This document shows positions 23,698 through 32,813 of a stretch of 64,000 nt of DNA, piece by piece. Source of the stretch: Alteromonas gilva (GTDB lineage: Bacteria; Pseudomonadota; Gammaproteobacteria; Enterobacterales; Alteromonadaceae); the NCBI RefSeq assembly GCF_028595265.1, contig NZ_JAQQXP010000001.1:248001-312000 (forward strand), given 5' to 3'. Numbering within the stretch: position 1 is the stretch's first letter; each line of letters starts with the position of its first letter. A program made the position numbers and the translations under genes. The notes under the pieces were generated by a model. It worked only from the letters and a program-made list of their open reading frames with translations, made no database searches and was not told the DNA's origin.

Positions 23698-24001
23698 GTG
23701 CGAGACACTTGCCTTTCGCGGCTTTGCCGCCACCGCCTGCCAAAACAAACTGTTGATTTAAAGAATAACAATTACCTTAAAACAACCCTGGGCGAAAAGC
23801 CAGATGATAAAGCGACTGCTTGAGAAGTGAACTAGCTGAGAAATTTTGAGTTGCAGACTTCTGGTGTTACCGGGTTAAAACGAACAAACTTTGTTAGAGC
23901 TGTTTTTAAAACTGAAAGCGGTAGGTACTGATACGACCTATTGAAACTGCCTTGCCCTAACCCGCTACCGCCGCACTAAACATGTGAGAAATGACGACGA
24001 C
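23698..24001 (-). other. ORF-less cassette interior with possible gene tail
   Basis: No intact gene. A 21-codon minus-strand stretch ending VAAKPRKASVSHA stops in the attC at 23691, as a cassette gene would, but an upstream stop leaves no start. The rest shows nothing recognisable. Confidence 0.4.
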
Positions 24002-24240
24002 GCATAACAGTTTATTAGCCCCCAAATTGATATGAGCATAATTTCTTAAACTACGATGTATTCGCTCAAAATTAAAGCGCTGTATAAAAATAAATCAATT
24101 ATTATCCGCATTCAGGGTAAATTGCCCCAACTTGGTCGGCTATTTTTTTGCGGCCCAATCGGCCAAACGGTGGGGCTGCAATTCTGTTTATTTGCAAAGC
24201 TAACTATTGCCAGAAAATGGCTTTTTGGTTTGTGGGTGTG
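24002..24240 (-). repeat. dispersed repeat, copy 3 (right array edge)
   Basis: Starts at the GCATAAC core with AGTTTATTAGCCCCCAAATT, then diverges from copies 1 and 2, and rejoins them at GCCCCAACTTGGTCGGCTAT. Its tail (to about 24240) also matches the tail of copy 1 weakly. It is the last array-type sequence before the core genome. Confidence 0.6.
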
Positions 24241-24274
24241 GGGAGTTTGCTAAGCTGAATGCCTGATGGGCTAA

Positions 24275-24306
24275 AGCGCTATCGCTAAGCGCTATCGCTA
24301 AGCGCT
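24275..24306. repeat. 13-bp tandem repeat
   Basis: AGCGCTATCGCTA occurs twice head to tail and is followed by AGCGCT. It could fold into hairpins and may help end transcription of envZ on the minus strand. Confidence 0.6.
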
Positions 24307-24317
24307 TTGCTTAAAAA

Positions 24318-25658
24318 CTACAACCCTTCACTAGGTAACCAGAACTCGGCTATGAGGCCGGTTTGGTTGTGGTTGCGCAGATCGATTTGGCCGCCGTGCA
24401 TTTCGATAATGCGTTTGCTAATGGCCAGGCCCAGGCCTGAGCCGCTGGAGCCTCTGGCGGAGTCGCCCTGCGAGAAAGGGCGGAAAACATTTTGCAGGCT
24501 TTCTTCTGGAATGCCCTCACCAAAATCACGTACCGAACACACCACGCGCTGCTGTTTTTTATCAAAATAGCTCTTAATTTCAATGTTGTGGCTGCCATAA
24601 CGAAAGGCGTTTTCGATGAGGTTTTCCAGCACCCGTTTAATGGCCACTTTACGCAACAGAATATTGGGTAAGGGGTTTAAATCGAGTTCAATGTGCTGCT
24701 GCTCGTCGGTGTTTGGTTTAAACTGCTGATTGGTGTTTCTGGCGTTAACCAACTCGGTGATCAGCGGGTTTAAATTGATGACCGTTTGTTTTTCCTGCTG
24801 CTCCTGGCGGGCATACTCAATAAACTGATCGATAATGGCATTCATGTCTTCAATGTCGCTGATGATGCCGTCTTTTACCCAGTCCTGATCCTCGGGCAGC
24901 ATTTCGGTGGCCAGGCGGATGCGCGTTAATGGCGTGCGTAAGTCGTGGGAGATACCGGCTGTCATTACCATGCGGTCGTGCTCCAACTGCTTAATGCCCT
25001 GGTTCATGCGGTTAAAGGCTTTGGTTACCTCTATCATTTCGCTGGTGCCATCTTCTTTTAATGGCGGTGGAAACTGGCCACGGCCAACCTTTACGGCGGC
25101 GCGTTGTAAGGCACTGAGAGGGCGGTTAAGGCGTAGTACAAACAGCCAGCCACCGCCCACACTTAATATACCAATGAGCAGCAGATACAGCGTTAGCGGG
25201 AAGATATTGGCTTCGCTCAGGCCATACACCGGAATGCGGATCCAGGTGTCGGGTAAGCTGGCGATTTTCATCCATACATAATAGGGCGTGTCGTGCTCAT
25301 CGAGCTGGGGGGCGCTAATGCGCACTTCGGCGTCTTCGCCGAGCTGCTCAGATACCTGACTCGACATGAACTGGTAAAAGGTAGACTGGCCAAGTCTGGC
25401 GCGTTTGGCTTCGCGGTCGCTAAACAGGCGAATGCCGGTTTGTTCTTTAAGTTGCTCGCGGTAGTCAGGCTCGCTTAATTGCTCGGTATGGGTTTTTAAG
25501 GTGGCGGCCTGGGTGGCAATTAAGCTATTGATTTGTTCGTAGCTGGGGCGAATAAAATACATGGTTACCGACAGGTAAGACACCACCTGATTAATCAGCA
25601 ACAGCACGCCAATCAGCAGAACCGTTTGGCCAAAGGCACTTTTGGGGAGTAACCGCAC
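24318..25658 (-). CDS. envZ: sensor histidine kinase EnvZ
   Basis: 446 residues. It has a first membrane helix at about 12-33, a periplasmic domain to about 150, a second helix at about 152-176, then HAMP, and a dimerisation domain with His238 in ISHDLRTPLTRIR. The ATPase domain has N-box LENLIENAFRYG, G1 DFGEGIPEE and G2 SGSGLGLAISKR. It is the partner of OmpR, whose gene lies 12 bases upstream, and in this family responds to osmolarity and controls outer-membrane porins. Length and domain order are normal. Confidence 0.92.
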   Translation of the reverse strand: MRLLPKSAFGQTVLLIGVLLLINQVVSYLSVTMYFIRPSYEQINSLIATQAATLKTHTEQLSEPDYREQLKEQTGIRLFSDREAKRARLGQSTFYQFMSSQVSEQLGEDAEVRISAPQLDEHDTPYYVWMKIASLPDTWIRIPVYGLSEANIFPLTLYLLLIGILSVGGGWLFVLRLNRPLSALQRAAVKVGRGQFPPPLKEDGTSEMIEVTKAFNRMNQGIKQLEHDRMVMTAGISHDLRTPLTRIRLATEMLPEDQDWVKDGIISDIEDMNAIIDQFIEYARQEQQEKQTVINLNPLITELVNARNTNQQFKPNTDEQQHIELDLNPLPNILLRKVAIKRVLENLIENAFRYGSHNIEIKSYFDKKQQRVVCSVRDFGEGIPEESLQNVFRPFSQGDSARGSSGSGLGLAISKRIIEMHGGQIDLRNHNQTGLIAEFWLPSEGL

Positions 25659-25670
25659 AGTAAGGCGGGC

Positions 25671-26393
25671 TTACACTATCGCGCCATCGGGCACAAATAC
25701 ATAGCCTAAGCCCCACACCGTTTGAATATAGCGTGGGTGAGCGGGGTCGTCCTCAAGCATACGGCGTAAGCGCGATACCTGCACATCAATGCTGCGCTCC
25801 AATGCACTGTAATCGCGGCCGCGGGCCAGGTTCATCAGTTTATCCCGTGACAGGGGTTCCCGTGGGTGGGTCACAAGCGATTTAAGCACTGCAAATTCGC
25901 CGCTGGTGAGTGACAACGGCTTACCGCTGGCTGTCATTTCGCGGGTAGCCAAATTAAGCCGGTAGTTACCAAACTCAACAATTTGCTCTTCCATAGAGGG
26001 CGCGCCGGGCGCTTCTGTGGTTTGACGGCGTAATACGGCTTTGGCCCTGGCTAACAGTTCGCGGGGGTTAAAGGGTTTGGGCAGGTAATCATCGGCGCCC
26101 ATCTCCAGGCCAATAATACGGTCTACTTCGTCGCCTTTGGCGGTGAGCATAATAATGGGCATTTTGCTTTCTGCCTGCCGCAAGCGGCGGCAAATCGACA
26201 AGCCGTCTTCGCCGGGTAGCATGAGGTCGAGCACCATCAAATGAAAATTTTCACGTTCCAGCAGGCGATCCATTTGCTCTGCATTGGCGGCGGTACGTAC
26301 CTGAAAACCCTGTTCAACAAGGTAACGCTCAAGCAAACTACGTAAACGCATATCGTCATCGACGACTAATATTTTTGATGTTTCCTGACCCAT
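25671..26393 (-). CDS. ompR: response regulator OmpR
   Basis: 240 residues. The receiver domain has the acidic pair in VVDDD (residues 11-14), phospho-acceptor D56 in VLDLMLPGEDG, and K in MLTAKG. The C-terminal winged helix contains LTSGEFAVLKSL and ends in the recognition region SRLRRMLEDDP...IQTVWGLGYVF. It is the first gene of the ompR-envZ operon. The ATG at 26393 is the family start. Confidence 0.93.
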   Translation of the reverse strand: MGQETSKILVVDDDMRLRSLLERYLVEQGFQVRTAANAEQMDRLLERENFHLMVLDLMLPGEDGLSICRRLRQAESKMPIIMLTAKGDEVDRIIGLEMGADDYLPKPFNPRELLARAKAVLRRQTTEAPGAPSMEEQIVEFGNYRLNLATREMTASGKPLSLTSGEFAVLKSLVTHPREPLSRDKLMNLARGRDYSALERSIDVQVSRLRRMLEDDPAHPRYIQTVWGLGYVFVPDGAIV

Positions 26394-26508
26394 TTTTGCC
26401 TCAATTAACCGCGTACGCTACAACTGTCTCAGCCTAACTATAACCGCAAGTGATGGCAGACAAAAGTGCTCAAATGTGTCACACGGGGCTTGATTGTTAC
26501 AAAGCGTG

Positions 26509-27768
26509 TCAAACTATGGGCATTATATAGGTAGCGACACTATAAACCAGCGCATAGCCCACTGAATAAGCCATCAGCAGCAGTAAAAAATACTTACCAT
26601 AACGGGCAAAACTCAGGCCTTTTACCTTGCTCATGGTGACAATTCCGGCGGCAGAGCCAATGATCAGTAATGAACCGCCCACCCCTACCGCGTAGGTCAG
26701 CAGCATCCACTCACTCACCGACATGTCGATATTAGCTTTAAGCAGCGCGGCTGTTAGCGGCACGTTATCGATTAATGCCGACATAGCGCCCATTAAATAA
26801 TTCGCCGTCATTGGTGGAAATACCTGATAGAGATACAACAGCGAATGCAATGCCTCGATATGCTCAAGCATGCCAACTAACAGCAATACACCAAGAAAGA
26901 ATAGCAGGGTATCGAACTCGATATAGCGGATGTAATCCATAATGGGATCCTGATCGTCATCTTTGCCTTCGCCCATATGGTTAGCTACCAAAAACATGAT
27001 TGCCATGCCCGCTAAAAAGGTCAGCATGGGCGGTATGGCAAACAGCACATTCAGGATCAACGTTGCAATAATGGTGCTTAAAAAGATACCGGCGATCACG
27101 TAATCGATAGTGTTTGAGGTATAGGTCGTTTTACGAATTTTTACCTTGCCGGTCATGCCAATACTGAGCAAGCCGGTAAGTACCATGACGGCCAGAAATG
27201 ACGGGATCAGTAACCAGAACAACTGAGTAATCGTGACTTTCTTCTGCATAAAAATCATCAGCGTGGTGACGTCACCGGTGATCAGCGATACACCACCTGA
27301 GTTCACCGCAAACACCACCAGTACCGCAAAACGCATGGTTTGATTAAACGGTAAGCCGAGAGAGAGTACCATGGCGATGGAGACCAGCGTTGCGGTAATG
27401 TTGTCGGCCAGTGACGAAAAGCAAAAGCTGAATAGTGCGGTGATCAGCATTAATTTTTTCAGTGATATCTCGGAAGGCATGATCAGGTTGAGCATGTTGG
27501 CAATCAGCCCTTTGCGGTTAAGGTAGGCCACAAAGGTCATGGCAGCTACCAAAAATAACCACAGCGTGGAGATTTCGGTAATATTGTGTAACAAGCCTTC
27601 ATTAATTGCATCGGTTTCTGCCGGGCTGCCCGATGCAATAAATAAAATCATCCAGGCCAGGGTGCCAAAAAATAACGTAATTTTAGCTTTGTTAATGTGA
27701 AGAACTTCTTCAAACATAACGCCCGCTAATGCCAGTGCCGCGATGATAATAAGGAGGGTGTCTAACAT
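26509..27768 (-). CDS. nhaD: Na+/H+ antiporter NhaD
   Basis: About 419 residues with some twelve membrane helices, an ArsB/NhaD-type sodium-proton antiporter of the inner membrane. Diagnostic stretches are FSSLADNITATLVSIAM, FAVNSGGVSLITGDVTT and LIDNVPLTAALL, which hold the conserved D/N residues of the ion-transport superfamily. A TTG at 27783 could extend it by five residues, but I chose the ATG at 27768. It is common in marine bacteria, where it supports growth in salt and at alkaline pH. Confidence 0.9.
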   Translation of the reverse strand: MLDTLLIIIAALALAGVMFEEVLHINKAKITLFFGTLAWMILFIASGSPAETDAINEGLLHNITEISTLWLFLVAAMTFVAYLNRKGLIANMLNLIMPSEISLKKLMLITALFSFCFSSLADNITATLVSIAMVLSLGLPFNQTMRFAVLVVFAVNSGGVSLITGDVTTLMIFMQKKVTITQLFWLLIPSFLAVMVLTGLLSIGMTGKVKIRKTTYTSNTIDYVIAGIFLSTIIATLILNVLFAIPPMLTFLAGMAIMFLVANHMGEGKDDDQDPIMDYIRYIEFDTLLFFLGVLLLVGMLEHIEALHSLLYLYQVFPPMTANYLMGAMSALIDNVPLTAALLKANIDMSVSEWMLLTYAVGVGGSLLIIGSAAGIVTMSKVKGLSFARYGKYFLLLLMAYSVGYALVYSVATYIMPIV

Positions 27769-27948
27769 GGGAGATATCCGCAATTTCAGTGCCGGTATTT
27801 TAAGCCCTAACCTGCATCAGTAAAGGGCTTTATGTCCGTATTGCGGAATTATTTACAGATAGTAATTATTCATTTCTTAATAGCCAATTTTGCTTGTACA
27901 ACAAATGATTGAAACATAGACAAGTAGGCGAATAAATGAGTTGTTTGC

Positions 27949-28845
27949 TTACTGCACCCAGTCCATCTGATAGCCGCGGCTATTTTTACGCTTCATCAGA
28001 TCTTCGATAAGCGGGGTAAGGATAAGCTCCATGGCCAGGCCCATTTTGCCGCCCGGTACCACCAGCGTGTTAATGCGCGACATAAACGCGCCGTCGATCA
28101 TCTGTAGCAAATACGGAAAGTCCACGTTTTTCATTTCGCGCCTAAAACGTACCACCACAAAGCTTTCGTCCTGGGTAGGAATTTCGCGGGCACTGAAAGG
28201 GTTGGAGGTATCTACCGTGGGCACGCGCTGAAAGTTAATGTGAGTACGGGAAAACTGCGGCGTAATGTAGTGAAAATAGTCATCCAGGCCACGCACAATG
28301 CTGCTCATTACCGCTTCTCTGGAATGGCCGCGATCGGTGGTGTCACGCACAATTTTTTGAATCCATTCGAGGTTAACAATGGGCACCATGCCTACCAGTA
28401 AGTCAACATGTTTGGCAACATCAATGTCGTCGGTTTGTACCCCGCCGTGGAGGCCTTCGTAAAACAGTAAGTCGGTGTCTTTGGGTAATTCCTGCCAGGG
28501 CGTAAAGGTGCCGGGCATTTGATTAAACGGCACAGCGTCGTCGAAGGTATGCAAATACTGGCGAAAATGGCCGCTGCCATCATCAGCATACTGCTGAAAC
28601 AGCGTTTCCAGCAGGGCAAAGTCGTTCGCTTTAGGGCCAAAGTAACTAATGTGCCGGCCCTGCTCCTGGGCTTTGCGGATCTCGACTTCCATTTCCGGAC
28701 GGGTAAAACGATGAAAACTGTCACCGCCGACATACGCCGCATCAATGTTCAGATTACGGAATATATGCCGAATCGCATTGGTGGTTGTCGTGGTGCCGGA
28801 GCCAGACGATCCGGTAATAGCAATAATGGGGTGTTTTGCCGACAT
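27949..28845 (-). CDS. prkB: phosphoribulokinase-like protein PrkB
   Basis: 298 residues. A P-loop GSSGSGTTTTTNAIRHIF (residues 12-29) is followed by GGDSFHRF, DLLFYEGLHGG and RDTTDRGHSREAVMSSI, all typical of the phosphoribulokinase/uridine-kinase family. This PrkB type is common in gammaproteobacteria without a Calvin cycle; the physiological substrate is unclear. It is monocistronic on the minus strand. Confidence 0.88.
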   Translation of the reverse strand: MSAKHPIIAITGSSGSGTTTTTNAIRHIFRNLNIDAAYVGGDSFHRFTRPEMEVEIRKAQEQGRHISYFGPKANDFALLETLFQQYADDGSGHFRQYLHTFDDAVPFNQMPGTFTPWQELPKDTDLLFYEGLHGGVQTDDIDVAKHVDLLVGMVPIVNLEWIQKIVRDTTDRGHSREAVMSSIVRGLDDYFHYITPQFSRTHINFQRVPTVDTSNPFSAREIPTQDESFVVVRFRREMKNVDFPYLLQMIDGAFMSRINTLVVPGGKMGLAMELILTPLIEDLMKRKNSRGYQMDWVQ

Positions 28846-29127
28846 GCGTTCTCTTTTGGCTGATGCGTATTCGAATTTGCCGACATCAGAACGGTCGGCG
28901 TCAAATACTTTATAAGATAGTCCCTAGTTATAAGCTTCCGGGCGCTAATAATCAAGCCCTGCAATATGGCTGCGTGCGTTTGTAACGCCCGTGTAAGGCA
29001 ACCACAGGCTGGCAGTTCATGCTGTGGCAGGGCGCTATATATAACAAGCTTTTTTTAGGGTAAGTGTAATTTTTTAATGTAATGACAGACTATAACTATA
29101 CGTGAGCAAAAGCAGGAACTAACAAAC

Positions 29128-29379
29128 ATGGACTTTTTTACACAGTTTTTCGACACCGCCTCGCCGGTACAACTTGGAGTTATCGGCGCATCTGTATTAC
29201 TGGTGTGGTTTTTACCGGCGTTTGTTGCGCTGGTCTTTAATCGTAAGCATGTAAAGCTTATTGCACTGGCGTGTGTGCCGGCAGGCTTGTCGGTGATTGC
29301 CTGGAGCGGCGTTATGGTATGGGCATTTACCGGCAATATGATGAACCGGTTTAATAAAAAAGCGCGTCCTGAGGACTAA
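29128..29379 (+). CDS. superinfection-immunity-like small membrane protein
   Basis: 83 residues with two membrane helices (about 16-37 and 44-68) separated by NRKHVK. The pattern LPAFVALVFNRKHVKLIAL, then VPAGLSVIAWSGVMVWAF, matches the Imm_superinfect family named for phage T4 Imm. In chromosomes these are generally of unknown function and are not evidence of a prophage. Monocistronic. Confidence 0.6.
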   Translation: MDFFTQFFDTASPVQLGVIGASVLLVWFLPAFVALVFNRKHVKLIALACVPAGLSVIAWSGVMVWAFTGNMMNRFNKKARPED

Positions 29380-29616
29380 CTGCGCAGACGGGAACGGCGC
29401 TCAAAAACCGTCTGATAACTGTTCCGGGATATTCTCTGTTACAAAGCACGGCGTCATTCTACCGGGCATGATCAGTGTCAGCTTTGTTTACATATAACGC
29501 CTTGTTTTTTGGTATACGATTTTAACTGATTGATATTAATATTTAATTTTATTTTGGAATATTTATTGCTGTTTATCGTTAGACAAAAGTATAACCTCGT
29601 AAAGTTAAGGTATTTT

Positions 29617-30453
29617 ATGAAAAAGGTAATGAAAGGATTTGCGCTGGCAATGGGTTTAGCCGGCTCAGTGTCAGCTAACGCGGCAGTCATCACTTATAGC
29701 GACTTTTCAGACGTGTCCGGACTTCAGTTAAATGGTACTGCGTCTAAGTTTGGTGATGTTCTGAGGCTAACATCTGATACGTCAGGTCAGGCAGGTAGTG
29801 CGTTTTCTACTAATGCCATCGCATTGAGCGCTGATGTGTCGTTTAGTGCCTTTTTCTCGTTTAATATTTCGGGTTTGGGTGGCTTTGGAGATAGTGATGG
29901 GCCCGGTGCTGATGGCCTGGTCTTTACTATGCAAACTGTTTCAAATACCGCAGGCACCGGAGGCGGTGGTATTGGTTTTGAAGGTTTGGGTCAGTCGCTG
30001 GGTGTTGAGTTTGACACCTGGGACAACGGCACGCCTACTGATCCTAATGGTAACCATGTTGGTGTAAACCTTGATGGTAATGTAACATCAGTAGCAACCG
30101 TAAACGAAGCGACACGATTCAATAACGGCAGCGACTGGTTTGCCTGGATTGATTACGACGGTACCATTGACGAGCTTAGTGTGCGTTACAGCCAGGCGGC
30201 TGTGAAACCAACCCTTGAAGCCATTACTTATAACGTTGATCTGACCAGCATCTTTGGCTCCACTGATGTGTTTGTAGGCTTTACATCAGGTACGGGTTCA
30301 GCGTACAACAACCACGATATTAATAGTTTTTCATTTAGTTCTGATTTTGACGAGAACTTCGCCAGTACAGGCACTCCGGCTGTGTCTGCACCCGGCTCGT
30401 TTTTATTATTAATGTTGTCGACACTGGGCTTAATAGCATACCGCAGAAAGTAA
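29617..30453 (+). CDS. secreted L-type-lectin-like protein with PEP-CTERM-like sorting signal
   Basis: 278 residues from the ATG at 29617 (MKKVMKGFALAMG), with TAAGG upstream; the longer frame is rejected. A signal peptide is followed by an L-type lectin-like beta-sandwich (about 25-250): VEFDTWDNGTPTDPNGNHVG is the classic carbohydrate/metal-binding loop, and SFSAFFSFNISG precedes it. The C-terminus (SAPGSFLLLMLSTLGLIAYR, RK) has the Pro-rich motif, hydrophobic helix and basic tail of PEP-CTERM proteins processed by an exosortase. It is probably an exported carbohydrate-binding protein tied to exopolysaccharide or biofilm. Confidence 0.75.
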   Translation: MKKVMKGFALAMGLAGSVSANAAVITYSDFSDVSGLQLNGTASKFGDVLRLTSDTSGQAGSAFSTNAIALSADVSFSAFFSFNISGLGGFGDSDGPGADGLVFTMQTVSNTAGTGGGGIGFEGLGQSLGVEFDTWDNGTPTDPNGNHVGVNLDGNVTSVATVNEATRFNNGSDWFAWIDYDGTIDELSVRYSQAAVKPTLEAITYNVDLTSIFGSTDVFVGFTSGTGSAYNNHDINSFSFSSDFDENFASTGTPAVSAPGSFLLLMLSTLGLIAYRRK

Positions 30454-30534
30454 TTTAAGCTCCGCTGTTAAACAGCGCATTGGTAGGCATAGAGCATAGT
30501 TTTGAAACCCCCTCCTGCAACATGCTTTTAAAAA

Positions 30535-30558
30535 AAACGGCCCGAATAAGGGCCGTTT
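30535..30558. terminator. bidirectional terminator
   Basis: AAACGGCCC, a short loop, GGGCCGTTT, with A and T runs on both sides. It lies between the converging lectin and purD genes. Confidence 0.8.
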
Positions 30559-30589
30559 GTATTTTTAAAAGCTGCACACGCAGCGCAAG

Positions 30590-31888
30590 CTAGTTGGCAA
30601 GGCCAGACTTTTCACGCTTAATTGCCCGGTGGGCAATGTCGTTGCGGTAGTACACGTCTTTCCAGTCAATGGCTTTTACCAGTTCGTAAGCCTGTTGCTG
30701 TGCTTCGGTTACGTTGTTGCCTAAGGCGGTGGCGCATAATACACGTCCGCCGCTGGTGACTACGTTACCGTCTTTGAGGGCGGTACCGGCGTGAAACACT
30801 TTGCCATCCAGTTTAGCGGCGTCATCGAGCCCGGATATCACATCGCCTTTGGCATAATCGCCAGGGTAGCCACCGGCTGCCAACACCACGCCAACCGCAG
30901 CGCGTGGATCAAAGTCGATAGCCGTGTCGGCCAACTCACCGTCGCAGGCTTTCAGGCATAACGCCACCAAATCAGACTGCAGGCGCAGCATCATTGGCTG
31001 GGTTTCCGGATCGCCAAAGCGACAGTTATATTCAATCACTTTAGGCGTACCGTCGGCCATGATCATTAATCCGGCGTACAGGAATCCCACGTAGGGGTAA
31101 CCTTCTTCTGCCATGCCAGCAACAGTGGGGTTAATCACCTCATCCATAATGCGCTGGTGAATGTCAGGGGTAACAACCGGTGCGGGAGAATACGCACCCA
31201 TGCCGCCGGTGTTAGGGCCGCTGTCACCATCACCCATGCGTTTGTGATCCTGGCTGGTGGCAAACGCAGCAACGTTTTTACCATCTACCATTACAATAAA
31301 CGAGGCTTCTTCACCGTCGAGGAACTCTTCAATGACCACGCGGCTACCGGCATCACCAAAGGCGTTATCGGCCAGCATATCTTTAATGGCGTCTTCGGCT
31401 TCGGCAAGCGTCATTGCTACAATAACGCCTTTACCGGCGGCCAAACCATCGGCTTTCACCACAATGGGCGCACCTTTTTCACGTACGTAGGCAAGGGCGG
31501 GTTCAATCTCAGTGAAGTTCTGGTAATCGGCAGTGGGGATGTTGTGGCGGGCCAAAAAGTCTTTGGTAAAGGCTTTTGAGCCTTCCAGCTGCGCGGCGCC
31601 TTTGCTGGGGCCAAAGATGGTCATGCCAGCCGCTTCAAAGGTGTCTACTACACCCATTACTAACGGCGCTTCTGGTCCAACAATGGTTAAGTTAATGGCG
31701 TTTTCTTGCGCAAAGCCAAGTAAACCATCAATGTCAGTGGCAGCAATCTCAACGTTCGTTAAGCCTTGCTCGGTTGCCGTGCCGGCATTGCCGGGCGCAA
31801 CAAAAACATCTGTTACGCCAATAGATTGCGATGCCTTCCAGGCCAACGCATGCTCGCGGCCACCACCGCCAATCACTAGTACCTTCAT
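30590..31888 (-). CDS. purD: phosphoribosylamine-glycine ligase
   Basis: 432 residues, the second step of purine synthesis (GAR synthetase). N-terminal GGGGREHALAWK, the ATP-grasp segment with KADGLAAGKGVIVA, the QDHKRMGDGDSGPNTGGMGA region and EYNCRFGDPETQ are all characteristic. It is the last gene of a minus-strand group after purH and a methyltransferase. Length normal. Confidence 0.97.
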   Translation of the reverse strand: MKVLVIGGGGREHALAWKASQSIGVTDVFVAPGNAGTATEQGLTNVEIAATDIDGLLGFAQENAINLTIVGPEAPLVMGVVDTFEAAGMTIFGPSKGAAQLEGSKAFTKDFLARHNIPTADYQNFTEIEPALAYVREKGAPIVVKADGLAAGKGVIVAMTLAEAEDAIKDMLADNAFGDAGSRVVIEEFLDGEEASFIVMVDGKNVAAFATSQDHKRMGDGDSGPNTGGMGAYSPAPVVTPDIHQRIMDEVINPTVAGMAEEGYPYVGFLYAGLMIMADGTPKVIEYNCRFGDPETQPMMLRLQSDLVALCLKACDGELADTAIDFDPRAAVGVVLAAGGYPGDYAKGDVISGLDDAAKLDGKVFHAGTALKDGNVVTSGGRVLCATALGNNVTEAQQQAYELVKAIDWKDVYYRNDIAHRAIKREKSGLAN

Positions 31889-31904
31889 TCAGTGTATTCC
31901 GTAG

Positions 31905-32717
31905 TTATTCAGGTTTCATAAATTTAAGAGTCATTCGGTCACTTTCGCCAATGGCCAGATAATGGGCGCGATTTTCCTCGCCTAAACGCAGGCTGGGTGG
32001 CAGTGTCCAAACGCCTCGTGGATGATCTGCATTATCCATGGGGTTTGCATTGATTTCACTGGTCTCGACCAGTTTAAAACCGGCTGCTTCGGCCGCCGCG
32101 ATAACAAACGACTGCTTCATATAGCCTGACGATTCCATCATGCTATCGTCGGCAGACTCCGGTAAACGGTGATCAACAACGCCCAGTATACCACCTGGCT
32201 TAAGGGCTTTATAAAAAGCCTGCATCGCATTAGATACGCCTTTGGTTTTGTCGGCCATATACCAGTTGTGCACGTTACGGAACGTCAGCACGCGATCGGC
32301 GGCGCCGGGCTTGCCCACATCGAGGGCTTTAATCGGGTGAAACGCGGCGAGTTCAACGGCATTAAACGGGCCATCGCCGGCCATTTTTTCTTTAAAACTG
32401 GCAACCAGACGGTGGTAGTAACTTGGTGCTTCGTCGTCAATGTAGAAGTGAGCGGCAACTAACTTGCCATCTTCTTTCAACAGCGGCGCCAGAATATTGG
32501 TGTACCAGCCGCCACCGGGGCTGATTTCCACTACATTCATGTCGGGCTGTACATCAAAAAAACGCAGGGTTTGCTGGGGGTTTCGGTATTCATCACGCAG
32601 GCGTGCATCACTCGAACGAGTGTCGTTGCCCACCGCATCGGCAATGGCATCTGCATTGGCAGTAAATGCCGGTACTGATAACAAACTTGCAAGTAGAACT
32701 ATCGCTGATTTACGCAT
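31905..32717 (-). CDS. exported class I SAM-dependent methyltransferase-like protein
   Basis: 270 residues with a signal peptide (about 1-23, cleavage near TANADA). The rest is a Rossmann methyltransferase: EISPGGGWYTNILAP (motif I), DRVLTFRNVHNWY and LKPGGILGVVDHR (motifs IV/V). The export signal is unusual for an enzyme that needs SAM; homologues with this layout are known from marine bacteria but the substrate is not. It lies between purH and purD, 16 bases from purD, and is probably co-transcribed. Confidence 0.75.
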   Translation of the reverse strand: MRKSAIVLLASLLSVPAFTANADAIADAVGNDTRSSDARLRDEYRNPQQTLRFFDVQPDMNVVEISPGGGWYTNILAPLLKEDGKLVAAHFYIDDEAPSYYHRLVASFKEKMAGDGPFNAVELAAFHPIKALDVGKPGAADRVLTFRNVHNWYMADKTKGVSNAMQAFYKALKPGGILGVVDHRLPESADDSMMESSGYMKQSFVIAAAEAAGFKLVETSEINANPMDNADHPRGVWTLPPSLRLGEENRAHYLAIGESDRMTLKFMKPE

Positions 32718-32813
32718 TTAATTTCCCTTTTGTCATTAACATGCTGTTTACTACGTTAGCCTAACACAGAATGTTCACATTCGTGATGTCAGGCCAACGC
32801 AAAAAAACGGCTA

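Noticed and set aside
4285..24008. CRISPR array
   Set aside because: The repeats are long inverted repeats at irregular gene-sized intervals, not short direct repeats with even spacers, and no cas gene is present.
3660..24318. Prophage or conjugative island as the explanation for the accessory region
   Set aside because: No phage structural, integrase, relaxase or conjugation genes are present; the repeated attC-like junctions fit a cassette array better.
24318..26393. envZ-ompR as part of the cassette array
   Set aside because: The genes are full-length, operonic and core, with no attC at either end; they mark the array's right border.
29128..29379. Superinfection-immunity-like protein as sign of a prophage
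   Set aside because: Family members are common in bacterial chromosomes, and no phage gene lies near it.
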